From CAYLHX01 sp964383675 (GTDB taxonomy: Bacteria; Patescibacteriota; Gracilibacteria; UBA1369; LOWO2-01-FULL-3): a stretch of 23,735 bases of DNA. Both the position numbers and the translations under genes were made by a program. The stretch lies in assembly GCA_964383675.1 (NCBI GenBank), contig CAYLHX010000021.1:1-23735 (forward strand). The letters are read 5' to 3'. The notes below the pieces were generated by a model. The model had not been told where the DNA came from and searched no databases. It saw only the letters and a program-made list of their open reading frames with translations. The stretch's first letter is position 1. Every line of letters starts with the position of its first letter. Below, piece after piece: positions 1-6,388 of the stretch.

Positions 1-340
1 ATCTCGCTTTACCTCGCACAAAAGAAACGGTTTTCCCTATCACCTTGGCAACCTGCCTTTGGTGATGTGCTCGCGGGACGCTTTTACAACGGTAATACGT
101 GTTTTTTCCTTCAACCGTTGTGAGCACTCAAAAAGAAACAAGAATTTCGTCTTGGATGCTCACAACTTTTCCTGAATTCAAAAGATCTGCTTGAAATCAA
201 AACTCACTGGACATTCCAGCTGCCACCAATTAAGGGACAGTCAATTCCAAGCCCTAAATTAGACCATTTTTGCTCAAATTTGTCAATAGTCTTTGCGTCA
301 CTTAAACTATATTATTTAACCAAATCTCTAAACAAAAACC
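1..340. other. Intergenic stretch with hairpins, no convincing gene
   Basis: I see no convincing gene. Two plus-strand frames stay open from the window edge (frame 1 to the TGA at 121, frame 2 to the TGA at 176), but neither translation is recognisable, so the tail of an upstream gene can be neither confirmed nor excluded. Hairpins are visible: ATCACC/GGTGAT with an inner GGCA/TGCC around 40-66, a 10-bp stem at 117-166, and CTGGA/TCCAG at 207-219. The A/T-rich tract at 300-340 leads into the dehydrogenase gene and contains a TATATT box but no clear -35 element. Confidence 0.4.
117..170 (+). terminator. Hairpin with short T-tract, possible terminator
   Basis: A perfect 10-bp inverted repeat, GTTGTGAGCA / TGCTCACAAC, encloses a 30-nt loop that contains a second stem (CAAGA/TCTTG). 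TTTT follows directly on the plus strand. This could end a plus-strand transcript entering from the left. The T-tract is short, so it could equally be part of a structured RNA. Confidence 0.35.
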
Positions 341-1099
341 ATGCAAAACTCTCCCTACGCTTTAATTACCGGCGCAAGTTCCGGAATCGGCAAAGCCGCG
401 GCCGAAGCTTTAGCTCAAAAAGGCAAAAATCTTATTTTGGTTGCTCGCCGCAAAGATAAACTTGATGAATTGAAAACAAAATGGGAAAAGGAATATGGCA
501 TCACCATTCTAACTTACCAGGTCAATTTGGCTGTTCCCGAAGCCGTTGAACAGCTTTTTGAAAATCTGGAGAAACAGGCCATCGATGTTTTAATCAACAA
601 TGCCGGCCTCGCCCTTGGCAAAGCCTCTTTCGAAGATTACAACTGGCAGGATTTTGAGCAGATGATTGATGTAAATATTAAGGCTTTCACGCGAGTCGCC
701 CAATTGGCGATTCCGCATCTTAAGGAAACCGCCGGCCACATTGTAAATATCAGCTCAGTTGCCGGCATCGAAGCCTATGAAGGTGGTTCGGTTTATTGTG
801 GGACCAAAGCTTTTGTCAAAATGATCAGCAAAGCTTTACGCATCGACCTGGCCGGAACTGGAATTAGGGTAACGGATATTGCCCCAGGCGCTGTAAATAC
901 CGAATTTTCCGAGGTCCGTTTCAAAGGTGATCAGGACAAAGCAAAGGCCACATATCAGGGGTATATTCCGCTACGTGCTCAGGATATTGCCGAAGCCATT
1001 ATCTTTGCCTTGTCACGGCCGGCAAGCGTCAATATCGAATATATGCTGATCATGCCGACCGCCCAGGCCAGCGCCACACGAGTTTACAAGAAAGATTAA
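341..1099 (+). CDS. ydfG: YdfG-like NADP-dependent short-chain dehydrogenase
   Basis: This 252-aa protein is a classical short-chain dehydrogenase/reductase. Visible features are the Rossmann motif TGASSGIG at residues 10-17, an ARR basic stretch at 35-37 that favours NADP(H), NNAG at 86-89, the catalytic Ser pair at 138-139 and YCGTK with Tyr152 and Lys156. The stretch RVTDIAPGAVNTEFSEVRFK closely resembles E. coli YdfG (3-hydroxy acid / L-allo-threonine dehydrogenase), and the length fits that family. By inference it oxidises a small 3-hydroxy acid or reduces a toxic semialdehyde in the cytosol; the substrate cannot be read from sequence. The ATG at 341 follows an A-rich leader without a Shine-Dalgarno. 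It is a single gene, with a minus-strand tRNA downstream. Confidence 0.88.
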   Translation: MQNSPYALITGASSGIGKAAAEALAQKGKNLILVARRKDKLDELKTKWEKEYGITILTYQVNLAVPEAVEQLFENLEKQAIDVLINNAGLALGKASFEDYNWQDFEQMIDVNIKAFTRVAQLAIPHLKETAGHIVNISSVAGIEAYEGGSVYCGTKAFVKMISKALRIDLAGTGIRVTDIAPGAVNTEFSEVRFKGDQDKAKATYQGYIPLRAQDIAEAIIFALSRPASVNIEYMLIMPTAQASATRVYKKD

Positions 1100-1129
1100 G
1101 CGCTTATTTTAACTTTTGCTTCTAAAATG

Positions 1130-1149
1130 GAAATCGCATGCGCGATTTC
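1130..1149 (-). terminator. Hairpin just downstream of tRNA-Val
   Basis: A perfect 8-bp stem, GAAATCGC / GCGATTTC, with a 4-nt loop begins one base past the encoded CCA of the tRNA. On the minus strand it is followed by CATTTTAG. It probably ends the tRNA transcript, although the T-tract is weak. It also lies 30 nt after the dehydrogenase stop, so it could act in both directions. Confidence 0.5.
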
Positions 1150-1225
1150 TGGTGGGCGATAGTGGATTCGAACCACTGACCTCCTGCGAGTCAAGCAGGC
1201 GCTCTACCAACTGAGCTAATCGCCC
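1150..1225 (-). tRNA. tRNA-Val (anticodon GAC)
   Basis: Read on the minus strand, this is a full cloverleaf of 76 nt. The acceptor arm GGGCGAT pairs with ATCGCCC, the D arm is AGCTCAGTTGGTAGAGC, and the anticodon arm CCTGC / GCAGG carries the loop TTGACTC, giving anticodon GAC (valine). The T arm is GTGGTTCGAATCCAC, with the normal TTCGA. Discriminator A and the 3' CCA are encoded in the DNA. GAC is the rarer of the two valine anticodons. A promoter lies 28 nt upstream and a hairpin lies immediately downstream, so it is a single-gene unit. Confidence 0.97.
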
Positions 1226-1252
1226 CCTCATGAGCGTTTGTCGACCGTTTGG

Positions 1253-1281
1253 ATTTTATAAATAAAAAACAAAAATGTCTA
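1253..1281 (-). promoter_or_regulatory. Sigma-70-type promoter of tRNA-Val
   Basis: On the minus strand, TAGACA (1281-1276) is followed after 17 nt by TAAAAT (1258-1253). Transcription would start near 1246 and give a leader of about 20 nt before the tRNA. Confidence 0.7.
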
Positions 1282-1307
1282 CATTATCCTTCAAAACTCA
1301 AGTCACC

Positions 1308-1336
1308 TTGATGTCTTTCTAAAAGCAGTTTAAAAT
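1308..1336 (+). promoter_or_regulatory. Promoter of the PPAGGGY-repeat gene
   Basis: TTGATG (1308-1313), a 17-nt spacer and TAAAAT (1331-1336). The predicted start near 1343 gives a leader of about 28 nt before the ATG at 1371. It faces away from the tRNA promoter. Confidence 0.55.
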
Positions 1337-1370
1337 TATCACTGTTATAAACACTAAAACACCATATCCA

Positions 1371-2551
1371 ATGAATCCACAAGACGATACTCAACAGGAT
1401 GGACAGCAGTCTGCAAATCCACCTAGTTCTCAAGGAGATGCTGGAAATGCTGGTGCACAACCGGCTGATAATACCGCCGGCCAACAGGGGAATTCTGGTC
1501 ACACTTATGATTTAAACTCAACTCCGCCAACACAAACACCGCCACCGTCGGGAGGATCTAATCCGCCACCAAGCGGCATGACTCCACCACCGGCAGGTAG
1601 TGGTAGTGCCGGAGACATGGGGACAACCCCACCACCAACACCACCAACACCACCAACACCACCAACACCACCAACACCACCAACGCAGACTCCGCCACCG
1701 GCAGCAATGCCTGGCGACACTACTCCAGGAGCTGGAATGCCGCCAGCGGGAGGAGGTTACCCACCAGCAGGAGGAGGTTACCCACCAGCGGGAGGAGGTT
1801 ACCCACCGGCAGGAGGAGGTTACCCACCGGCAGGAGGAGGTTATCCACCGGCAGGAGGAGGTTACCCACCAGCGGGAGGAGGTTACCCACCGGCAGGAGG
1901 AGGTTACCCACCGGCAGGAGGAGGTTATCCACCGGCAGGAGGAGGNNNNNNNNNNNNNNNNNNNNNNNNNNNNNNNNNNNNNNNNNNNNNNNNNNNNNNN
2001 NNNNNNNNNNNNNNNNNNNNNNNNNNNNNNNNNNNNNNNNNNNNNCGGCAGGAGGAGGTTACCCACCGGCAGGAGGAGGTTATCCACCGGCAGGAGGAGG
2101 CTATCCACCAGCGGGAGGAGGTTATCCACCAGCAGCAGGAGGCTACCCGCCACCAAGTCCCGAAGATACGACACCGGCCAACTTTCAGCTTGGAACTAAG
2201 CTGCCGCCTGCCTTGAGAGTAAAAGTACCTAAGCATGATCTTAAATTTGACGAGGAATATTTTATACGTCTGCTTGCGGGATCAATCTCGCTTTCCAAGG
2301 ATGAAAAAAAGAAGATTGTTGAATCCATTCCAAAACTTAAACAAGCTCAAATCGATGAATTGATCAGAATTTTTGAAGAGGAAAAACAGAAGTTTGCAGC
2401 ACTCTCCAAAAAGCATGTTCCTCAATTGGAAAAGCTGGCTCAACAACACTTTGATGAATGGATGCAGCTGGAAGATGAATATAATCTGGCCAATAAAAAA
2501 GAAGAAGATCAAGGCAAAGCTGACGAAATCCGTAAAAATTTGGGACTCTAA
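1371..2551 (+). CDS. Low-complexity PPAGGGY-repeat protein with helical C-terminal domain (split by assembly gap)
   Basis: This is one gene broken by the 100-N gap. The N-terminal 75 residues or so are polar and Gln/Asn/Pro rich. A TPP tract follows, then tandem PPAGGGY heptads (nine complete copies before the gap, at least four after it). The last ~115 residues, from about 2180, form a charged, predicted helical domain (e.g. SLSKDEKKKIVESIPK, then EEEKQKFAALSKKH). No signal peptide or membrane segment is visible, so it may be cytosolic. As deposited, the reading frame breaks across the gap because the N-run has the wrong length modulo 3; the repeat phase shows the frame is really continuous. 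The function is unknown. I believe similar C-terminal domains occur in other Patescibacteria proteins, but that is memory, not a search. It has its own promoter and a strong terminator. Confidence 0.8.
1632..1686 (+). repeat. 9-bp tandem repeat encoding PPT
   Basis: The unit CCACCAACA is repeated about six times and encodes a Pro-Pro-Thr tract inside the low-complexity protein. Copies are nearly identical at DNA level, which suggests recent slippage or expansion. Confidence 0.85.
1740..2150 (+). repeat. 21-bp tandem repeat encoding PPAGGGY, spanning the gap
   Basis: The unit is GGTTAYCCACCRGCRGGAGGA. Copies differ only at synonymous third positions (TAC/TAT, CCA/CCG, GCA/GCG), so selection or recent duplication holds the heptad. 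At least 13 units are visible and the true number is hidden by the gap. The last unit diverges to PPAAGGY. Slippage between copies probably caused the assembly break. Confidence 0.92.
1946..2045. other. Assembly gap (100 N placeholder)
   Basis: A run of exactly 100 N, the usual placeholder for a gap of unknown size, lies inside the 21-bp repeat. The flanking repeat phase requires a true length of 8 + 21k, for example 92 or 113, and 100 does not fit. Confidence 0.95.
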
Positions 2552-2571
2552 AAGAGATCAAACAAAACTTC

Positions 2572-2598
2572 AAAAGGCCACCGCTAAGGTGGTCTTTT
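2572..2598 (+). terminator. Intrinsic terminator of the PPAGGGY gene
   Basis: The 11-bp stem AAAAGGCCACC / GGTGGTCTTTT contains one G-U pair and a 5-nt loop, and its 3' arm ends in TCTTTT. It lies 20 nt after the stop at 2551. Its A-rich 5' arm means it could also work in the opposite direction. Confidence 0.85.
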
Positions 2599-2643
2599 AG
2601 GTAAAAGCAAACATTGCCGAAGATCAGATAACAGTCTCTAACA

Positions 2644-2672
2644 TTGCAAAATAAATTAAGATCAAATATTCT
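2644..2672 (+). promoter_or_regulatory. Promoter of first Cx11C lipoprotein
   Basis: TTGCAA (2644-2649), 17 nt, TATTCT (2667-2672). The wider string ATTGCAAAATAA also occurs upstream of the second lipoprotein at 4700-4711, and both are followed 26-29 nt later by TCTCATTCCTAA next to the start codon. Confidence 0.45.
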
Positions 2673-2702
2673 ATTAATGCTCTCATTCCTAATCATAGTA
2701 AA

Positions 2703-3239
2703 ATGTTCAAAAAGCTTATTGTTCTATCGTGTCTAACATTTGTGCTTACTGCTTGTACTGGCCAACCCCCATCCGAAAACATAAGCGAAGATGTTCTTGA
2801 TAATGAAATTTTGGATAGTTCGGTTAACAATAGAAATCAGGAGGGGTGTAATCAGATTTCATCAGATGATAAAAAAAATGAGTGTCTTCAGATTGTTGAG
2901 TCCCTAGAGAAACGTGATCGAGCTATCGAGAGTGATGATGCTTCCATTTGTGAAACAATAGAGCTTGATAGTTACAAGGAAAACTGTTTTTATGAAGTTG
3001 AAAATCAAGTTTCGATACAAGAGATGGTGGACAAACGAGATGAAGTATCCCTTCAGGCCATTGAAAAACAAGATATCTCTCTTTGCGAACAGATCTCCGA
3101 TCCGAATTTTCAGCAGGAGTGTATTTTAAGTGTTTACACAGACCCGTCTTATGAGGGCACCGACCCTTCGGTTTGCGATAACATTAAATCGGAAGTTTTG
3201 AGAGAGGTATGCTACAACAGCTCTCAATGGTCTAGCTAA
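2703..3239 (+). CDS. Lipoprotein with four C-x11-C repeats (module copy 1)
   Basis: This 178-aa protein begins with a lipoprotein signal peptide: Lys-Lys, a hydrophobic stretch, then the lipobox LTAC with the modified Cys near residue 18. The mature part is acidic and contains four helix-loop-helix-like units, each with two cysteines exactly 11 residues apart: CNQISSDDKKNEC, CETIELDSYKENC, CEQISDPNFQQEC and CDNIKSEVLREVC. Several are preceded by an Asp two to four residues before the first Cys. By inference each pair forms an intra-hairpin disulfide outside the cell. It converges on the PTFSG protein at 3236-4615 and shares the CTAA stop overlap with it. The paralog at 4761-5348 has the same four units. 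Function unknown. Confidence 0.85.
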   Translation: MFKKLIVLSCLTFVLTACTGQPPSENISEDVLDNEILDSSVNNRNQEGCNQISSDDKKNECLQIVESLEKRDRAIESDDASICETIELDSYKENCFYEVENQVSIQEMVDKRDEVSLQAIEKQDISLCEQISDPNFQQECILSVYTDPSYEGTDPSVCDNIKSEVLREVCYNSSQWSS

Positions 3240-4615
3240 ATCGCCGGATTAAAACAGAATGCTTGTGTTTTAACGTAGAGCCACACATTGGAGGTATTGA
3301 TGTAATGTCCAATGCATACGTTTTGGAATTCACTCAAATTGTTTATGTGAAAACCGGGGCCGACGTAGCTGCCATAACTCTCGGCGGGGCTCCAGTCGTA
3401 GGCAGAAAATCCGCAGCCAATTGTTATGTAATTCGCCGGACAACTCGCTGTTTTTTGATCGCCATTTACGGAATTAGGAGGTAACTGAAGGTAATTGATA
3501 GATTTTACAGTTGTGAAAGTACCAATACTATCAGCTGTAAGTTTTCCAACTATGTCGGTATCACCGGTAACAATCAAATCACTGTCCGCGCCACCACCAA
3601 TCCGTGTCTTTGTTCCCGAATCATAGTTTAAATAAAGATCACTGCCGTAACTGGTGATTTCGTTTTGATCAATTCCAATCCAATTTGCACCCGTACCAAC
3701 TTTGAATGCGCCAGCACCTGCGGGATTAACATCCTGAGTTTCGTTAACACTAAGCGGGTCATTTACGACCAATGAATCGTCAATTGTCACGGGATTAGAG
3801 CCGGAAGTATTTCTGATTGTACTTTGTATATCCAGTAAACCACCAAATAGCCTTAAGGGACCATTAATCCAGTTTTGATAATCTGTACCATCTAACTGAA
3901 TTGAGGCATCAAACATAAAGATACCACCCGGAAAGCCACCAGGATTATTACCCGGGCTATATTGTAGGATTGGCCCCACAGCACCGGCTTCGGCAATTTC
4001 AATATCCTGTCCGAAGATTGTCCCGTTGACATCAAGGGCATCGTTTATTACTACTGCTGAATTACCAGCTGCGTTATTGGAGATAGGACTTTGGATGTTT
4101 AAGTTTCCACCCGCAATCAGCAAATTTCCCCAAATAGAACTCAAAGCATCACTTGTAACTAAAAGATTACCAAGAACATTAAGTGTTCCAGTAGCTCCAC
4201 CTTGATTAATATAAAAACTCATTACAGGGGGTGCGCCGATTTCAAAAGCTTCACCTTTAAGCAGACCATCGCCAATAATGTTTCCAGCAGCGTCTATGTC
4301 ACCATTATCATTTAAGCCGTCCAAGTTAATATTTCCATGAAAAACTGTATTACTATCAATCTCTGCTCCACCTTGACCAACTTCCAACGAGTCACCGGCA
4401 ATAGTGCCGGTGGGCGTAAAAATATTTCCATCAGACTCCACATCGCCGGTAATAGGACCTTCCAGATTAATACCACTGAAAGTCGGAGCGACATTATTTC
4501 CCGGGGGATTTTGGCTTGGTGCTCCAAAAGCGGCATTTATCCCAAAGGCGAACACACTAACAGCTACCGCCGAAATGCCGGCAGTAATAGCAAGTTTTAA
4601 ATTTTTCTTGGCCAT
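3236..4615 (-). CDS. Secreted PTFSG-type repetitive surface protein (module copy 1)
   Basis: This 459-aa protein starts with Lys-rich residues, a hydrophobic segment (about 8-32) and then GAPSQNPPGNN and PTFSGINLEGP, probably a cleavable signal peptide or an N-terminal anchor. The middle is Gly/Asn/Asp/Ile rich with recurring short turns such as GNINLDG and DDSLVVND, suggesting a beta-helix or beta-solenoid. The last ~75 residues form a distinct domain with four cysteines that opens with SCPANYITIGC and ends with CFNPAI. Proteins of this kind are sometimes labelled PilV-like tip adhesins or tail-fibre-like, but I see no shufflon. It is paralogous to 5345-6325 at both ends, with a different middle. 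By inference it is an extracellular fibre or adhesin. It is convergent with the Cx11C lipoprotein. Confidence 0.82.
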   Translation of the reverse strand: MAKKNLKLAITAGISAVAVSVFAFGINAAFGAPSQNPPGNNVAPTFSGINLEGPITGDVESDGNIFTPTGTIAGDSLEVGQGGAEIDSNTVFHGNINLDGLNDNGDIDAAGNIIGDGLLKGEAFEIGAPPVMSFYINQGGATGTLNVLGNLLVTSDALSSIWGNLLIAGGNLNIQSPISNNAAGNSAVVINDALDVNGTIFGQDIEIAEAGAVGPILQYSPGNNPGGFPGGIFMFDASIQLDGTDYQNWINGPLRLFGGLLDIQSTIRNTSGSNPVTIDDSLVVNDPLSVNETQDVNPAGAGAFKVGTGANWIGIDQNEITSYGSDLYLNYDSGTKTRIGGGADSDLIVTGDTDIVGKLTADSIGTFTTVKSINYLQLPPNSVNGDQKTASCPANYITIGCGFSAYDWSPAESYGSYVGPGFHINNLSEFQNVCIGHYINTSNVWLYVKTQAFCFNPAI

Positions 4616-4653
4616 GGCGTTTGTTTTTTATTTTTGTTTTTTTTTACTCTTTA

Positions 4654-4682
4654 ATTATACCAGAAAATGACTCGGAAAACAA
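4654..4682 (-). promoter_or_regulatory. Extended -10 promoter of first PTFSG gene
   Basis: On the minus strand, TTGTTT (4682-4677), 17 nt, then TATAAT (4659-4654) preceded by TGG, an extended -10. The leader is about 31 nt, T-poor and A-rich, with no Shine-Dalgarno. The region is shared with the divergent lipoprotein gene at 4761. Confidence 0.65.
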
Positions 4683-4760
4683 CATCCCAGCGGCAAGATA
4701 TTGCAAAATAATGCCATTTATAATAACCTTGAAAAGAACTTCTCATTCCTAAAATTAAAA

Positions 4761-5348
4761 ATGAAAAAACTGCTTCTTCTAGCTTTTGCGCTGACTTTAG
4801 CTTTTGCCGGCTGTAAAGCCGCTCCGGACAACGGTTCAAATGGAAAGAATCTTTTAAGTGAAGAGATCAACCCCGTAGATATCCAGATCTATCAGCAATC
4901 CATTGATTCGGAAAATCTGGAACTTTGTAATGCGGTTGAAGATGAAACATTAAAGAGTGAATGTAAGGAAATCATTAGCGGAAATCTTATTTTAAGGGAT
5001 GCCATTACTAAATTGGACCTAAGTTTATGTGAAAGTATCGCTAACAAACAGATAAAGCAAAGCTGTGAAATTCAGGTCGAGAGCAATCTGGATAAGGAGG
5101 CAGAGGCCCAAAAGCTCAGGGAAAAGATGGACAGCCAAACTGAAAAAGCTCAAGAATTGCAGAATAATAATGATTTGGAGGGCTGTAAAGCTCTTGAATT
5201 TAAGAATCTGGTGAAACAATGCCAGGTCAATGTGGCTTCAAATCTCGCTCGGGAAAATAAAGATCCGAGCTATTGCGATATTATTGAAGATGAGTTCGTA
5301 AAAAATTCCTGCGTTCTGATGGCTCAGGAGCAAAAAACTGCGAACTAA
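4761..5348 (+). CDS. Lipoprotein with four C-x11-C repeats (module copy 2)
   Basis: The frame is open from 4701, but the ATG at 4761 gives a proper lipoprotein signal (MKKLLLLAFALTLAFAGC), so I use that start (195 aa). The mature part carries four Cys pairs with exact 11-residue spacing: CNAVEDETLKSEC, CESIANKQIKQSC, CKALEFKNLVKQC and CDIIEDEFVKNSC. A charged, coiled-coil-like insert (KEAEAQKLREKMDSQTEKAQ) sits between the second and third pairs. The leader shares TCTCATTCCTAA with the first lipoprotein, and a TATAAT occurs at 4719-4724. It converges on 5345-6325 with the same CTAA stop overlap. By inference it is an outer-surface, membrane-anchored protein working with its convergent partner. 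Function unknown. Confidence 0.85.
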   Translation: MKKLLLLAFALTLAFAGCKAAPDNGSNGKNLLSEEINPVDIQIYQQSIDSENLELCNAVEDETLKSECKEIISGNLILRDAITKLDLSLCESIANKQIKQSCEIQVESNLDKEAEAQKLREKMDSQTEKAQELQNNNDLEGCKALEFKNLVKQCQVNVASNLARENKDPSYCDIIEDEFVKNSCVLMAQEQKTAN

Positions 5349-6325
5349 AATCCTCCAAAGGATTCCTCGCTTGGATTATAGCAAAGAGCATTGGCGTTAA
5401 ATCCAAGGCTCACGGGATCGCTTAAGTCCTTTTCCACCCCCGCATAAACGGTGCAGGATGACGGGTCGTTTGGCCAAACATACTGCCCCATAAAGTTGAT
5501 GTCACGGCCCCACATGTTGTTTATGAATCCATCATAATCTACATCGGCCCAGGCACTGGCCGAAGGATAACACCAGACCACTACGTAATCTTGAGGACAA
5601 CTAACGGTCAACTGCTCCAATCCTTTTGAACCGTCCAAATCTTTTGAAACAACAACCTTTTCATAATCCCCAAAACTATTGGCCCAGACATTGCCAAGCA
5701 CGCTAACATCATCATCAAAGGCACTGAAACCATATACATGAAGAGTTGCGGGATCAGCCGGTCCAAGACCGATATGAACGGTACTGTCGAACTCAACAGC
5801 TTCAAAACCACCGGAATCACTATTGGTGATCGGTCCCTGAATATCAAGGCCTCCCTCAATTTCCACATCGCCCTTTGTATGCACATTATCCACAATGTAA
5901 AGTGGCAGATCTAAACTGTTGTTATGTAGCTTTGAATTAAAAATCGCTCCCTGAACATCCAGATTGCCAGGCTTTTTGAGAGATAGAGTTCCTTCTACTG
6001 TTACCGCCGGCAAACTGGCGGTGTAGGCCGCCATAATCTGAGTGATAGCACTGGGGTTTTTAATCACACCCTCTACATTTAAATTCTTTTTCAGATTGAT
6101 ATCTTCACTAACCGCCAAGGAATCATTCACATTTACTTCATCGGTATCCGGATTTTGTACGGGGCCTTTAATGTTAACACCTGAAAAAGTCGGGAATATG
6201 TTGTCTCCCGGAGGATTTTGACTTGGTGCCCCCAATGCGGCGTTGACACCCAATAGAACCACTCCAAAGACAACGGCCAAAATGCCAGAAACAAGAGCCC
6301 TTTTGAGATATCCCGAATTTTTCAT
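5345..6325 (-). CDS. Secreted PTFSG-type repetitive surface protein (module copy 2)
   Basis: This 326-aa paralog of 3236-4615 has the same layout: Lys/Arg-rich start, hydrophobic segment (about 9-31), then GAPSQNPPGDN and PTFSGVNIKGP. A shorter middle part is built of beta-rich phrases such as DVEIEGGLDIQGPITNSDSG. A four-Cys C-terminal domain opens with SCPQDYVVVWC and ends with ALCYNP. The two proteins agree at the N-terminus and in the spacing of the first Cys pair (eight residues between them), while the middles differ, as expected of adhesins or fibres with a fixed anchor and variable shaft. It is transcribed from an extended -10 promoter at 6360-6388 and converges on the second Cx11C lipoprotein. 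Function unknown. Confidence 0.82.
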   Translation of the reverse strand: MKNSGYLKRALVSGILAVVFGVVLLGVNAALGAPSQNPPGDNIFPTFSGVNIKGPVQNPDTDEVNVNDSLAVSEDINLKKNLNVEGVIKNPSAITQIMAAYTASLPAVTVEGTLSLKKPGNLDVQGAIFNSKLHNNSLDLPLYIVDNVHTKGDVEIEGGLDIQGPITNSDSGGFEAVEFDSTVHIGLGPADPATLHVYGFSAFDDDVSVLGNVWANSFGDYEKVVVSKDLDGSKGLEQLTVSCPQDYVVVWCYPSASAWADVDYDGFINNMWGRDINFMGQYVWPNDPSSCTVYAGVEKDLSDPVSLGFNANALCYNPSEESFGGF

Positions 6326-6359
6326 AACTTTTTGTTTATTTTTGTTTTAAAACACTACT

Positions 6360-6388
6360 ATTTTACCATTAAATGGCAATTTACTCAA
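6360..6388 (-). promoter_or_regulatory. Extended -10 promoter of second PTFSG gene
   Basis: On the minus strand, TTGAGT (6388-6383), 17 nt, TGG-TAAAAT (-10 at 6365-6360). The layout matches the promoter of the first paralog. Its -35 overlaps the last codons of the membrane-protein gene upstream, so that operon may read through into this gene. Confidence 0.65.

Noticed and set aside
181..260. Insertion-sequence end suggested by TTAAGGGACAGTC near 230
   Set aside because: No matching inverted end or transposase gene was found within the window.
1505..2236. Several long frames on both strands across the PPAGGGY repeat
   Set aside because: A 21-bp repeat without stops leaves every frame open. 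Only the plus frame with a start, a charged C-terminal domain and a terminator is a real gene.
2213..2551. A separate 112-aa gene starting at the TTG at 2213
   Set aside because: It is the C-terminal part of the repeat protein; the frame is continuous with the repeat once the gap length is corrected.
4701..4760. Start of the second lipoprotein at the ATG at 4701
   Set aside because: It would add 20 residues before a perfect lipoprotein signal peptide; the ATG at 4761 gives the proper N-terminus.
3236..6325. Shufflon or invertible DNA behind the PTFSG paralogs
   Set aside because: No recombinase gene and no short inverted repeats flanking segments were seen; the paralogs are full, separate genes.
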